From: Phycicoccus sp. Soil748
Lineage (GTDB): Bacteria > Actinomycetota > Actinomycetes > Actinomycetales > Dermatophilaceae
Direction: 5' to 3'
NCBI RefSeq assembly: GCF_001428025.1
Contig: NZ_LMSC01000007.1
Coordinates: 976,714-1,037,730 of the forward strand
Length of the DNA: 61,017 nt
The notes under the pieces are model-generated. The model ran no database searches and had not been told where the DNA came from. It worked only from the letters and a program-made list of their open reading frames with translations. The translations under genes and the position numbers were made by a program. Below, in pieces: positions 34,407 to 44,317 of the stretch (the first letter of the stretch is position 1; every line of letters begins with the position of its first letter).

Positions 34407-34436
34407 CCCCGGGGCGGTGTCCACGCCGCCCCGGGG
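34407..34436 (+). terminator. Terminator after the oxidoreductase gene
   Basis: CCCCGGGGCGG (34407-34417) pairs perfectly with CCGCCCCGGGG (34426-34436), loop of 8 nt, 38 bp after the stop codon. Confidence 0.75.
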
Positions 34437-34559
34437 AGCCGCGCGTCCGGAACTGGCTGTCGCGGCTCGTGGGTGCAGAGGTCTATACGGAGACTGGTCA
34501 CGGCAGCGGGACCCTGACCGTGGTCGAGCCGGTATCGCCGCGCAACGAATGCGGGGCCC

Positions 34560-34586
34560 AATCCCGGCCGATGTGCCGGGGTGAGT
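34560..34586 (+). promoter_or_regulatory. Island operator, far upstream of the second MFS gene
   Basis: Core CCCGGCCGATGTGCCGGGG followed by TGAGT. Spacing is the standard 8 nt, but the distance to the next start (34878) is about 290 bp, much longer than the 51-84 bp seen elsewhere. Confidence 0.6.
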
Positions 34587-34714
34587 ACGCCCAGGTCGGA
34601 GAACAGTCGTCCATGCCCCACCGGTATCAGGCCACTAGCTCACCGGACGGAGCGAACGCCATGACACTGCTCGCGAGCTCGGCCGTGCACCAGCGCGACG
34701 TCATCGCAGGCTTG

Positions 34715-34741
34715 AACGGGTCAACTGCCCCGGGTCAGTTC
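34715..34741 (+). promoter_or_regulatory. Degenerate operator-like sequence
   Basis: ACGG-GTCAACTG-CCCCGGG keeps the inner TCAnnTG and shares its 8-bp centre with the orphan operator at 7404-7422, but the flanking CCGG is lost on both sides. It may be a weak site or a relic. Confidence 0.3.
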
Positions 34742-34877
34742 TGCTCTTCACCGCGCACTCCCTTGACGTGCCGGGTCACCCGAACCCTTCGACAGCGCCA
34801 GGACAGACCCAGGACAGGGCTCCCAAGAACGCTTGCCTCACAGCCACCGTCGGCTGTCTGACACGAAAGAGGCCCCC

Positions 34878-36338
34878 ATGTCTTCCACCCCACCCACCGC
34901 GGGGCGCCAGAGCAGCCGGCGCTGGCTGGCTCTCGGACTCATCGCCACCGCACAGTTCTTCGTCATCATGGACACGTCCATCATCGGAGTCGCCCTGCCC
35001 AAGATGCAGGCCGACCTCGGCTTCACCGCCCAGGGCTTGTCCTGGGTGTTCAACGCCTACGTCGTCGCCTTCGGCGGTCTACTGCTCCTCGGCGGCCGCC
35101 TCTCCGACCTGCTCGGTGCACGCCGCATTTTCTCCACCGGCTGGGCCGTCCTCGCCGCCGGCTCCCTCGTCGCGGGCCTGGCGCAGAACGGACCTGTGGA
35201 GCTCATCGGCCGCGTCGTCCAAGGGGCCGGGTCCGCACTCATCGCACCCGCCGCCCTGACGCTCCTGTTCACCACGTTCGGCGCCACCCCCAAGGAGCTC
35301 ACCAAGGCCCTGGCCCTCTACGGCGCCGCCGCACCCGCAGGTGGCACCGCCGGCGTGTTCCTCGGCGGAGTCCTGACGCAGTACGCGAGCTGGCCCTGGG
35401 TGTTCTTCATCAACATCCCCCTCGCAGCCGCCGTGCTCGCCCTCACCCCAGCGGTGATGCCAGCAGGGGCCCGCACCCGCGGGTCGCTCGACATCGCCGG
35501 CGCGGTCACCGTCACCGGCGGCCTGGGCGCGCTCGTGTTCGCCATCGTCCAGGCACCCCACAGCGGCTGGACCTCACCCACGACTGTGACAGCCGCACTG
35601 GCCGGAGTCGTTCTGCTTGCGCTGTTCGTGGTGCTGCAGGCGCGGCTGCGTCAGCCGCTGATGCGCCTGGGCATCTTCCGCGCCCCCAACCTCGCCGCAG
35701 CCAACGGCGCCCAGTTCCTGCTCGGGGCGGCATGGATTCCGATGTTCTTCTTCATCAACCTGTACCTGCAGCAGGTGCTCGGGCTCGGCGCGTTCGCCAG
35801 CGGCGCCGCCCTGCTGCCGCTGACCGTGACCATCATGGTCGGGATGGTCGTTGCCGCGCCCAAGCTCATCGCCCGGTTCGGACCCAAGACGATGACCGTC
35901 GCCGGCCTCGCCACGTTGGCCGCAGGACTGGTGTGGCTGTCCCTCATCCGCCCCGACGGCACCTTCCTCGTCGACGTTCTTCCCGCAACGCTGGTCACCG
36001 CCGCCGGCATGGCGATGGCGTTCATCCCCTCCCTCGGTCTGGCCCTGTCGTCGGCCGCGCCGCACGAGGGCGGCCTCGCCGCCGGCATCGTGAACACCAA
36101 CTACCAGGTCGGGTCAGCTCTCGGACTGGCCGGCATGACGGCGGTCGCTGCTGCGTTCGGCGGTACCGGCGCCGACGTCGCCTCCCTCACCGACGGGTTC
36201 TCCGCCGGACTGCTCGGAGCCGCCGCCATCGCCGCCACTGGGGCCGCCCTCACCGCCGCGTGGCTGCGCAACGCCTCGCCCGCCCATCAGGCCAGCGACG
36301 CCGCCTCCGCCGGCGAACCCGAGCACGCCTCCGCCTGA
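34878..36338 (+). CDS. MFS transporter, DHA2 family (second pump)
   Basis: 486 aa from the ATG at 34878 (MSSTPPTAGRQSSRRW), with GAAAGAGGCCCCC upstream; the longer frame adds 15 unconserved residues. Fourteen-segment exporter pattern: ALGLIATAQFFVIMDTSIIG, WVFNAYVVAFGGLLLLGGRL, SDLLGARR (motif A), and GAAAPAGGTAGVFLGG (motif C). Similar in order and motifs to the pump at 7473. A terminator separates it from the following copZ, so it can be transcribed alone. Confidence 0.9.
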   Translation: MSSTPPTAGRQSSRRWLALGLIATAQFFVIMDTSIIGVALPKMQADLGFTAQGLSWVFNAYVVAFGGLLLLGGRLSDLLGARRIFSTGWAVLAAGSLVAGLAQNGPVELIGRVVQGAGSALIAPAALTLLFTTFGATPKELTKALALYGAAAPAGGTAGVFLGGVLTQYASWPWVFFINIPLAAAVLALTPAVMPAGARTRGSLDIAGAVTVTGGLGALVFAIVQAPHSGWTSPTTVTAALAGVVLLALFVVLQARLRQPLMRLGIFRAPNLAAANGAQFLLGAAWIPMFFFINLYLQQVLGLGAFASGAALLPLTVTIMVGMVVAAPKLIARFGPKTMTVAGLATLAAGLVWLSLIRPDGTFLVDVLPATLVTAAGMAMAFIPSLGLALSSAAPHEGGLAAGIVNTNYQVGSALGLAGMTAVAAAFGGTGADVASLTDGFSAGLLGAAAIAATGAALTAAWLRNASPAHQASDAASAGEPEHASA

Positions 36339-36352
36339 CCCCCCAAGGCTCC

Positions 36353-36387
36353 GTGCCCCCGGCGAGCACCCACGCCGCCGGGGGCAC
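36353..36387 (+). terminator. Terminator after the second MFS gene
   Basis: GTGCCCCCGGCG (36353-36364) pairs perfectly with CGCCGGGGGCAC (36376-36387), loop of 11 nt, 15 bp after the stop codon. Confidence 0.75.
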
Positions 36388-36473
36388 GGCCCCCAACACA
36401 AGAACGCCAAGACCCGACAACCAAGAACCCACCCCACACCAGCACCCAACCCAACCCAAGGGAGATAAGCACC

Positions 36474-36686
36474 GTGAGCACCACCACCCAGACCTACACC
36501 GTCACCGGCATGACATGTGACCACTGCGCTCGCGCAGTTCGCGCCGAGGTCAGCGACATCGACGGCGTCACCGACGTCGACGTTGACGTCGTCCACGGCC
36601 AGGTCACCGTCACCAGCACCCAGGCCGTCCCGGTCGCGGCGCTGCGGTCCGCAGTCACCGAAGCCGGCTACACCCTGACCGCATGA
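36474..36686 (+). CDS. copZ: Heavy-metal-associated (CopZ-like) chaperone
   Basis: 70 aa, GTG start at 36474 with AAGGGAGATAAG upstream. HMA domain with [16 protein letters not shown] (CxxC at residues 15 and 18) and a full betaalphabeta fold ending [13 protein letters not shown]. It sits 121 bp upstream of the second Cu-ATPase gene on the same strand, the classical copZ-copA pair. It is the intact reference for the broken copy at 22078. Confidence 0.92.
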   Translation: MSTTTQTYTVTGMTCDHCARAVRAEVSDIDGVTDVDVDVVHGQVTVTSTQAVPVAALRSAVTEAGYTLTA

Positions 36687-36807
36687 CAGCCGCCCGGCGG
36701 AGCCACCCCGTGCCCCGCCGGGCGACCTCATCCAAGCCGAGGCGTGTGCTGGCAAGGCCGTTCACTGCGCCCACCCGACCCTCTTTCGCACCGCCCCAGG
36801 AGAAGTA

Positions 36808-39800
36808 ATGACCCCCCAGACAACCACCGCCGCCGACCGCACCCTGGGCGCCGACGAAGCAACCCAGAGCGAGACATGCACCCTGCAAATCGGTGGCATG
36901 ACCTGCGCATCATGCGTGCGACGCATCGAGAAAGCTCTCACCAAGCTCGACGGCGTGACCTCAGCCCAAGTGAACCTCGCCACCGAGGTCGCCTCCGTCA
37001 CCTTCGCGTCGAACCTCGTTGGCGTGGAGCAGCTCACCGCCGTCGTCAGCCGTGCCGGCTACACCGCCACACCAACGCATGCAGCGACCCACGATCCGAC
37101 CACGCCGGTCGACACCACCGCCGCCGACGACAGCAGAGACCGAGAGCTCCGCCAGCTCAAACGCCGCTGGCAAGTCGCCCTCACCACCGGGCTAGGACTG
37201 ATGGTCCTGATGTACGTCCCGCTCTACATCGACACCATGGACTGGCTCATGCCCGTCATCTTCCTCATCACGACCGTGGTCCAGTTCTGGGCTGGCCGGA
37301 GCATCTACGCCTCAGCGTGGGCAGCGGCCAAGCACCGCAGCACAAACATGACCACCCTCGTGGCACTCGGGACCGGCGTCGCCTACGGCTACAGCACCTT
37401 CGTCACGCTCTGGCCGGGCCTGGCCGAGAGTTGGGGCCTGCCCCTGCACGTCTACTACGAGACGTCGTTGGTCATCATCGCCCTGGTCCTGGCCGGCAAG
37501 TGGATGGAGGCAAAAGCCAAACGGGCGACCGCAGCGGCCGTCAACGCCCTCCTCAGCCTTGCACCCCCAACCGCTCGAGTCGTCCGGGACGGCCACGAGC
37601 TCGACGTCCCACTCGAACAGGTCGTCGTCGGCGACACGGTCCGCATCCGGCCGGGAGAAAAGGTTCCCGTGGACGCGGTTGTCACCACTGGCAGCACCAC
37701 CGTGGACGAAAGCATGCTCACCGGCGAAAGTCTCCCGGTCGACAAGGAGCCCGGTGACACTGTCATCGGAGGCACCCTGAACACCACAGGTAGCGTGCTG
37801 GTACGCACCACCGCCGTCGGTGCCGACACCGCCCTGGCCCAGATTGTGCGGCTCGTCGAGGACGCCCAAGGCGCCAAAGTGCCCATGCAACGACTGGCCG
37901 ACGCCGTCTCCTCGTTCTTCGTGCCCGCCGTCATCGTCGCGGCCGCCCTCACCTTCGCAGGATGGGCGCTCTTCGGACCCGGCCAGGAAAACCTGACCAT
38001 GGCAATCACCACCACCATCGCCGTACTCATCATCGCCTGCCCCTGCGCGCTCGGCCTGGCCACTCCGACCGCCGTCATGGTCGGCACCGGCCGCGCCGCC
38101 GAACTCGGCATCCTCATCTCCAACGGCGAGGCACTCGAGCAGGCCAAGCGCGTCACCGCCGTGGTACTCGACAAGACCGGGACCATCACCCGCGGACGTC
38201 CAGCCCTGACCACGTTCACCGCCACCAACGGCTGGGACGACAACCAGCTGCTGTCCCTGGTCGCCGAGGCAGAGGCGGGCAGCGAGCACCCAGTTGCGCA
38301 GGCCATCGTGGCGCACGCCCGCGAGCTCGGCCTGCCCCTAGCCCAGCCGCAGTCGTTCGAGGCCGTCCCCGGACACGGCCTGCAGGCCGTCGTGGACGGA
38401 TTCACGCTCGGCATCGGCAACAAGGCGCTCATGGACCGGACGGGAGTCGACATCTCGACGCTCGAACCGGCTGCCGCCCGCGCAGCTGCCGCCGGTCAGA
38501 CACCGATGTACGTCGCCGTCAATGGCGAAGCCGCCGGCCTGGTCGCAGTCGCCGACACCGTCAAACCTGAGTCCGCGAAAGCTGTCGACCAGCTGCATGC
38601 GCTCGGGCTGGAGGTGTGGATGATCACCGGCGACAACACCCTCACGGCCCGAGCGGTCGCTGAGCAGGTCGGAATCACCCACGTCTTGGCCGACGTCCTC
38701 CCGGCGGACAAGGACGCGGCGGTCGCCCAGCTGCAGGCGCAGGGTCACGTCGTGGCCATGGCTGGCGACGGAATCAACGACGCAGCCGCGCTGGCCCGCT
38801 CCGACCTCGGCATCGCCATCGGCACAGGCGCCGACGTGGCCATCGCCGCCTCCGACATCACCCTCATGGGTGGAGATCTGCGCGGCATCGTCGCAGCGAT
38901 CGCCCTGTCGCGGCGCACCGTGAGCACCATGAAGCAGGGCTTGGTGTGGGCGTTCGGCTACAACGTCCTGCTCGTGCCGGTCGCGGCCGGGGCGCTCTAC
39001 GCCTTCGACGGGCTCCTGCTCGACCCGGTGCTGGCCTCAGCCGCGATGGTGATGAGCTCAATCAGCGTGCTGACGAACGCGCTGCGACTTCGGCGCTTCC
39101 GCCGACCGGCGTCGGCGCAGGAGATTCTGCACCCACCGCTGCGGTCGCGTGTGGGCCAGTACGCCTACCTCGCTGCCGTGGCAGTTCTGGCCTTGGCCAT
39201 CGGCAGCGCCCTGACGGGGGTGAGCCGGATGGACTTCGCCAAGCGCGGGATGAACGGCCTGCTCGCGTGGAACCAGTCCACGGGGATGCCGATGCGGCCG
39301 GCCATGAGCACCATGATGACCGCCGACGTCCCGCCCACCGAGGCGGCGCAGGCCGGCCTTGATGTGCGACTGTCCGTGCCAGCCAGTACACGACCCGGCG
39401 TCCCGACCCGGGTGACTGCCACGGCCGTCCAACACGGCACCGGCGACCCGGTGACCGACCTGACCTTGACCCACCAGGCGTGGATGCACCTGATCGCCGT
39501 GCGGGAAGACCTCGCCACCTTCGGCCACGTGCACCCGCAGCCCACCGGGCACCCTGGCGAGGTGGCCGTCGAGATGACCTTCCCGACACCGGGCCGGTAC
39601 ATCGTCAACATCGAGTTCCGCCGCCGCGGGCAAATGAGCGACGTGCACTTCCGCCAAGTCGTTACCGTGCCGGGGGTGCCGACCAGTCCTCGCGAGCCCG
39701 TCACCGTGAGCAGCCGTTCCGTGAACGTCCGGGGTACCAACGTCCAGCTCCTGGGCGAGGCGCGTGTGGACGGCAGCAGCGACCTGCACTTCCGGTTCTC

Positions 39801-40083
39801 CGACGCCAACACAGGCGCGCCGGTGACCGACCTGCAGCCCTACCTCGCCGCCGCGGGACACATCGTGGTCATCAACGCCGACGGTTCCTCGTTCGCCCAC
39901 GAGCACGCCGAAGTCGAGGACCAGCGCGGACGCCCTATGTTCGCCACACCAGGTCAGACCTTCGGGCCCTCGCTGAACGTTCACGCCACCTTCCCGGCCC
40001 CCGGCACCTATCGGCTCTGGGGTCAGTTCCGCCTCGCGAGCGGCGTCGTGATCACAGCACCGTTCACCGTGCAGGCCAAGTAG
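36808..40083 (+). CDS. copA: Copper-type P1B ATPase with C-terminal extracytoplasmic extension (copy 2)
   Basis: 1091 aa, ATG with CCAGGAGAAGTA upstream. Layout as in copy 1: HMA GMTCASC at residues 30-36; CPC in [13 protein letters not shown] (about 411); DKTGT (about 454); [16 protein letters not shown] (about 652); YN in GYNVLLVP and [13 protein letters not shown], the Cu(I) residues. Then a ninth hydrophobic segment ([20 protein letters not shown], about 783-802) and about 285 residues with [26 protein letters not shown] and FAHEHAE. The whole protein is very similar to copy 1, so the fusion predates the duplication. It lies in a copZ-copA pair without a nearby operator. A terminator follows at 40089-40132. 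Confidence 0.93.
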   Translation: MTPQTTTAADRTLGADEATQSETCTLQIGGMTCASCVRRIEKALTKLDGVTSAQVNLATEVASVTFASNLVGVEQLTAVVSRAGYTATPTHAATHDPTTPVDTTAADDSRDRELRQLKRRWQVALTTGLGLMVLMYVPLYIDTMDWLMPVIFLITTVVQFWAGRSIYASAWAAAKHRSTNMTTLVALGTGVAYGYSTFVTLWPGLAESWGLPLHVYYETSLVIIALVLAGKWMEAKAKRATAAAVNALLSLAPPTARVVRDGHELDVPLEQVVVGDTVRIRPGEKVPVDAVVTTGSTTVDESMLTGESLPVDKEPGDTVIGGTLNTTGSVLVRTTAVGADTALAQIVRLVEDAQGAKVPMQRLADAVSSFFVPAVIVAAALTFAGWALFGPGQENLTMAITTTIAVLIIACPCALGLATPTAVMVGTGRAAELGILISNGEALEQAKRVTAVVLDKTGTITRGRPALTTFTATNGWDDNQLLSLVAEAEAGSEHPVAQAIVAHARELGLPLAQPQSFEAVPGHGLQAVVDGFTLGIGNKALMDRTGVDISTLEPAAARAAAAGQTPMYVAVNGEAAGLVAVADTVKPESAKAVDQLHALGLEVWMITGDNTLTARAVAEQVGITHVLADVLPADKDAAVAQLQAQGHVVAMAGDGINDAAALARSDLGIAIGTGADVAIAASDITLMGGDLRGIVAAIALSRRTVSTMKQGLVWAFGYNVLLVPVAAGALYAFDGLLLDPVLASAAMVMSSISVLTNALRLRRFRRPASAQEILHPPLRSRVGQYAYLAAVAVLALAIGSALTGVSRMDFAKRGMNGLLAWNQSTGMPMRPAMSTMMTADVPPTEAAQAGLDVRLSVPASTRPGVPTRVTATAVQHGTGDPVTDLTLTHQAWMHLIAVREDLATFGHVHPQPTGHPGEVAVEMTFPTPGRYIVNIEFRRRGQMSDVHFRQVVTVPGVPTSPREPVTVSSRSVNVRGTNVQLLGEARVDGSSDLHFRFSDANTGAPVTDLQPYLAAAGHIVVINADGSSFAHEHAEVEDQRGRPMFATPGQTFGPSLNVHATFPAPGTYRLWGQFRLASGVVITAPFTVQAK

Positions 40084-40088
40084 GCACA

Positions 40089-40132
40089 CCGCCCCGCCCG
40101 ACTCGCGTCCCTCACCGCGTCGGGCTGGGCGG
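40089..40132 (+). terminator. Hairpin after the second Cu-ATPase gene
   Basis: CCGCCCCGCCCGAC (40089-40102) pairs with GTCGGGCTGGGCGG (40119-40132) with one or two mismatches in the middle; it starts 6 bp after the stop codon. Confidence 0.6.
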
Positions 40133-40283
40133 ACCGGACCCCACCCATGCGACGAGCACCCCAGTCCGGCCGGAACGACCCTCGTGAGCCGACCCGCCCC
40201 CCACCAGAGACCGCTCCGCAGGCCGTTTGCCGTCAGCGCCCCCATGACGGCACCATGGGCACGACACGAGGTTGGGGTAATCG

Positions 40284-43200
40284 TTGCAGACGTTGCGTTT
40301 TAGGCTGCTGGGCTCGACCGACATGCTCGTCGACGACGAGTCCGTCAGCCTGCCCGGCGCAGCCGAACGTGCCCTGCTCGTCCTGCTGCTGCTGTCCCCG
40401 GGGCGCATCGTTCCCGCGACCACCCTCATCGACCGGTTGTGGTCCGAGTCCGCGCTCCCGGCCGACCCCGTCAACGCGTTACAGATCCGGGTGTCCAAAC
40501 TGCGCCGTGCCCTGCGGGACGTCGACCCGGACCTCATAACCCGCGAACGCACCGGCTACCGCATCAACGTGGACCCCTCCGCCATCGACGCCGAAGCGTT
40601 CGTCACCCAGCTGCGGCAGGCCCGAACGGCGGCCGCTCACGGCGACTACACGGCCCAGCACCTCCAGGCGTACGACGACGCCCTGGCCCTGTGGCGCGGG
40701 CAGGCCCTGGCCGACTTCGCCGAAGAGCACTGGGCTCTTGCCGAAGCTGCCCGACTGACCGAGCTGCGGCTCGCCGCCCTGTCCGAACGGGCCCAGGTCG
40801 CGTTGGGTCTGGGACGGCACCGGGAGGTAGTCACCGACCTGGAACCGGTCGTCGCGGCCGACCCCACCCTGGAGTCGCTGGCCGGGCAGCTGATGACGGC
40901 CCTGTACCGCAGCGGCCGCCAGGCCGACGCGCTCGAGGTGTACACCCGAACCAGGACCATGCTGGACGAGAACCTCGGACTTGAACCGTCCACCGCGCTG
41001 CGGTCCCTGCATGAGCGGGTCCTTCGCCAAGACCCGGCACTGGGTGGGGACGGGGACAGTGCCCTCCTCGCTCCAGCGCCCGTCATGGCCCCCACCCGCC
41101 AACGCCGCGACAGAGCACCCCAAGCACCAGGAACCCTGGCATTAACCCCCAAGCCGCTCATCGGCCGCGACGACCAGCTCAGCTCCCTCGATGCCCTGCT
41201 CACCGACCAGCGGCTGGTGTCCCTCGTCGGACCGGGCGGCGCCGGGAAGACCACTCTCGCCTTGGCCGCTGCCGCTGCCGCTGCCCACCAGTTCTCCCAC
41301 GGCGCCGTAGGCGTGCGGCTGGCACCAGTCAGCGACCCGGGCCAGGTCCCCGTCGCCTTCGCGGACGCGCTCGGCGTGCCGCTGGACGGAGGAGCCGCCG
41401 ACCGGGACATCCAGGACCGCCTCACCCGGTTCCTGACCAGTCGAAACCTGCTGCTCCTGGTCGACAACTGCGAACACGTCGTGGACGCAGCCGCCAGCGT
41501 CATCGAGGACATCCTGGCCCGCTGCCCCGACGTCACCGTCATCACCACCAGCCGCGAAGCACTCGCTGTCCCGGCCGAGCTGCAAGTCCTCGTCGGCCCG
41601 CTCGACACCGCACCGGAGAACGCCGGCCCCGACCAGGTCCTGACCTACCCCGCCAACCAGCTGTTCACCGAACGGGCCCGGATGGTGCGACCCGGCATGG
41701 TCCTCGACGAGCAAGACGCCCTCGCCGTCGCGCGAATCACCCGAGCGCTCGACGGGCTCCCGTTGGCTGTTGAGCTGGCCGCCGCCCGTATCGCGTCCAT
41801 GTCACCCACCGAGATAGCGGAACGTCTCAACCACCGGTTCGCCCTGCTCACCAGTGGTTCACGCACCGCCGAAACGCGCCAGCAGACGCTGCGCGCCACG
41901 GTCGACTGGAGCTACGCACTCCTCGAGCCCGGCGAGCAGGCGGTCTTCGACGGACTCTCGGTCTTCCGCGGCGGTTGGACCCTGGCCGCGGCCGAAGCCG
42001 TCCTGTCCGACGAAGGAATGGCCTACGGCGCCGTCCTGGACACCCTCGGCCGGCTGGTCGAACGGTCGCTGGTCGTCGTCGACCCAGGCCGCACCACCCG
42101 GTACCGGATGCTGGAGACGCTGCGCGAGTATGCCGCCGAACGACTCGAGGCCCGCAACGACGACATGACCCGGCGGCAACGGCACGCGGACTACTTCCGC
42201 CGGTTCACCCAAGACGCCGAGATGGACCTGCGCGGTCACGGCCAACGCGACGCACTGGTCCGTCTACGAGCCGAACAGCCCAACATCCGGGCCGCACTGG
42301 CGTGGCTCAGCTCGCCCGCCGGCGACATCGACGCGGCCCTGTCCATGGCAGGCGCGCTCGGCCTGTTCTGGCACTTCGGGCGTCACCTCGAAGGCCGCGA
42401 AGCCTTAGCTCGGCTCCTCGCACCCGGGACCGGGAGTGAGCAGGCCAAGGCCCACGCGCTGCAGGCGGTGTCCATCGTCGAACGCCCGCGCGCGTGCCTG
42501 GTCCATCCCAGCCCCCGCTGTGCCGAGACAGCCGAACAGAGCCTGACCCTGTTCGAAGACCTCGGCGACGCCTCACGTGCCGCCCTGTCGCAGGTGCTCC
42601 TGGCGGTGGAAGGAGTCACCGGCGCCCACCCCGAACGCAGCGGACAGCTTCTCCGGCACGCGCAGCACCAGTTCAGTGCCGACGACGACCCGTGGGGGCA
42701 GGCCGTCATCGGGTTCGTCCGGATGGAGACCGCCCTCAAGGCCGGCCACCAGGACGTCGCCATTCCCACCGGCAGGGCAGCAGCAGCCGCGTTCCGCGAG
42801 CTCGACGACCCCTGGGGGCTGTCCGCCATCCTGTACCACCTCGGATGGGGCCTGCGGCAGTTCGGCCGGTACCCCGAAGCCGCACGCACCCTCGAGGAAG
42901 CGATCGACGTGGCCACCAGCGCCGGCCTGTACAACACCGTCCAATGGGCGCTGGCCGACCTCGGCGTGACCCACCTGCACCAAGGACACCCGGGGCAGGC
43001 ACGGGACATGTTTGCCCGCGCCAGCGCCGCGTCCGAGCACATCGGCGACGGCGCCGGCACCGTCCTCGCCACCTACGGGCACGCGCTGATGGCTCAAGTC
43101 GACGGTGACTGGGCGCAGGCACGCCTCCAAAACACGACCGCCCTGGAAGGCTTCCGCACCCTCGGGACGCCCGTTCCCCAAGGGCTGGCACTCGCGGGCC

Positions 43201-43490
43201 TGGCGCGCTGCGACGAAGCCGACGGTGACCTCGACGCCGCCCAGGACGGCTACCGCGGAGTGCTGGACCTCAGCCACCAAGTGGGCGAGCCGTCCTTGAC
43301 CGCCACAGCCCTGGAAGGGTTGGCGCGGGTCGCATCGGCACTCGGCGACACACACAAGACCCAAACCCTGCTGACGCAGGCAGCCGACGTGCGGGAGACA
43401 CGCAGCAGGCCGGCGCCGCCGCACGAGCAGCGAGACCTCGCGCCCTTCCTGCAAGCTAGTGCGACGTCCGCGGCAGACAGGGCTCCGTAG
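40284..43490 (+). CDS. SARP/AfsR-type regulator: winged helix, BTAD, NB-ARC and TPR
   Basis: 1068 aa, TTG start at 40284. N-terminal OmpR-type winged helix (LRFRLLGSTDMLVDDESVSL to about residue 95, with RIVPATTLIDRLW), bacterial transcriptional activation domain (about 100-250), then an NB-ARC ATPase with P-loop VGPGGAGKTTLA at about 312-323, LLLVDNCEHV as Walker B, and GLPLAVELAAARI. The C-terminal half is TPR-like. Proteins of this kind activate secondary-metabolite or stress operons. It has no island operator upstream, unlike the genes around it, which would fit a regulator at the top of the hierarchy or one with separate targets. Confidence 0.9.
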   Translation: MQTLRFRLLGSTDMLVDDESVSLPGAAERALLVLLLLSPGRIVPATTLIDRLWSESALPADPVNALQIRVSKLRRALRDVDPDLITRERTGYRINVDPSAIDAEAFVTQLRQARTAAAHGDYTAQHLQAYDDALALWRGQALADFAEEHWALAEAARLTELRLAALSERAQVALGLGRHREVVTDLEPVVAADPTLESLAGQLMTALYRSGRQADALEVYTRTRTMLDENLGLEPSTALRSLHERVLRQDPALGGDGDSALLAPAPVMAPTRQRRDRAPQAPGTLALTPKPLIGRDDQLSSLDALLTDQRLVSLVGPGGAGKTTLALAAAAAAAHQFSHGAVGVRLAPVSDPGQVPVAFADALGVPLDGGAADRDIQDRLTRFLTSRNLLLLVDNCEHVVDAAASVIEDILARCPDVTVITTSREALAVPAELQVLVGPLDTAPENAGPDQVLTYPANQLFTERARMVRPGMVLDEQDALAVARITRALDGLPLAVELAAARIASMSPTEIAERLNHRFALLTSGSRTAETRQQTLRATVDWSYALLEPGEQAVFDGLSVFRGGWTLAAAEAVLSDEGMAYGAVLDTLGRLVERSLVVVDPGRTTRYRMLETLREYAAERLEARNDDMTRRQRHADYFRRFTQDAEMDLRGHGQRDALVRLRAEQPNIRAALAWLSSPAGDIDAALSMAGALGLFWHFGRHLEGREALARLLAPGTGSEQAKAHALQAVSIVERPRACLVHPSPRCAETAEQSLTLFEDLGDASRAALSQVLLAVEGVTGAHPERSGQLLRHAQHQFSADDDPWGQAVIGFVRMETALKAGHQDVAIPTGRAAAAAFRELDDPWGLSAILYHLGWGLRQFGRYPEAARTLEEAIDVATSAGLYNTVQWALADLGVTHLHQGHPGQARDMFARASAASEHIGDGAGTVLATYGHALMAQVDGDWAQARLQNTTALEGFRTLGTPVPQGLALAGLARCDEADGDLDAAQDGYRGVLDLSHQVGEPSLTATALEGLARVASALGDTHKTQTLLTQAADVRETRSRPAPPHEQRDLAPFLQASATSAADRAP

Positions 43491-43557
43491 AAGCCCGATG
43501 ACCCTGCAGATTCGGTCGCTCGGTAGCCCTGCTTCGACAACGATGGTTCGTGGATCG

Positions 43558-44190
43558 TCACACGGTGGGCTGCGGGTCGTACTGGATGTCCCTGCGCACC
43601 GTCCTGGCGCGGTCAACGCCGGCGAGCCGAGCCACGAGGTGCAGTGCCATGTCGATGCCGGCACTGACACCGGCGCTGGTGATGACGTCACCGTCGTCAA
43701 CGAACCTTTCCATGGGCTGCATCTGGATGGTGCGGTCCAGCGACGCCAGAAGTTCGAGGGACTCCCAGTGGGTGGTGGCTGGCCGACCGGTGAGCAGTCC
43801 AGCGGCGGCATACACGAGGGCACCGGTGCACACGCTGGTCATCAACGGGACGGACTCACGCTGCGCGCGAACCCAGGCCAGATGGTCAGGGTCTCGCATC
43901 AGGACCCGCGTGCCTTGCCCACCGGGGTGAATCAAGACCTGCATGTGCGGCGCGTCGGGGAACGAGTGGTGCGCGTCGAGGACTAGTCCCTTGGCGGCTC
44001 GGACCGGCGCGCCGTCACGGGACAAGAATGACACCGCCCAGCCGTCGTCCGGGTGGTTCAGGGTCCAGTTCGCCAGGACTTCCCACGGGCCGAAGGCATC
44101 GAGCTCTTCGACGCCGTCGAACAGCAGGATGCCGATGTGCCGCACGGCGGGTAGGTGGGCCGCGAGGGCAGAGGCGGTGGTGGAGGTCAT
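43558..44190 (-). CDS. DJ-1/PfpI family protein, isonitrile-hydratase-like
   Basis: 210 aa from the ATG at 44188-44190, with AAGGACCCAACC upstream. Pattern IGILLFDGVEELDAFGPWEVL with the conserved Glu, VLIHPGGQGTRVLM, and nucleophile elbow MTSVCTGALVYAAAGLL followed by ATTHW. This order matches the cyclohexyl-isocyanide (isonitrile) hydratase subgroup, in which the Cys attacks the isonitrile carbon. Whether it uses isonitriles or is a general glyoxalase/chaperone cannot be settled here. Divergent from LAL regulator 2 across an operator copy. Confidence 0.87.
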   Translation of the reverse strand: MTSTTASALAAHLPAVRHIGILLFDGVEELDAFGPWEVLANWTLNHPDDGWAVSFLSRDGAPVRAAKGLVLDAHHSFPDAPHMQVLIHPGGQGTRVLMRDPDHLAWVRAQRESVPLMTSVCTGALVYAAAGLLTGRPATTHWESLELLASLDRTIQMQPMERFVDDGDVITSAGVSAGIDMALHLVARLAGVDRARTVRRDIQYDPQPTV

Positions 44191-44254
44191 GGTTGGGTCC
44201 TTCAGGCTGGCGGGACGTTCTTGCGGATGGTTCACGATGCAGACATCGCGTGGG

Positions 44255-44281
44255 GTATCGCCCCGGTCAAAGTGCCGGGAT
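44255..44281 (-). promoter_or_regulatory. Island operator between the DJ-1 gene and LAL regulator 2
   Basis: Minus strand core CCCGGCACTTTGACCGGGG followed by CGATAC; 64 bp before the DJ-1 start and 36 bp before the GTG of the LAL gene, so it could also act on the regulator's own promoter. Confidence 0.75.
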
Positions 44282-44317
44282 GGTCCTCCCGACAAGCTGA
44301 GTGGGCGGTAGCGTCGG

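Larger units (their letters stand above)
34369..34877. other. Long intergenic region with terminator and operators
   Basis: Holds the terminator above, a good operator (34560-34586) and a degenerate one (34715-34741). The ~290 bp between the good operator and the MFS start has no credible gene; either the leader is long or a gene has been lost between. Confidence 0.5.
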
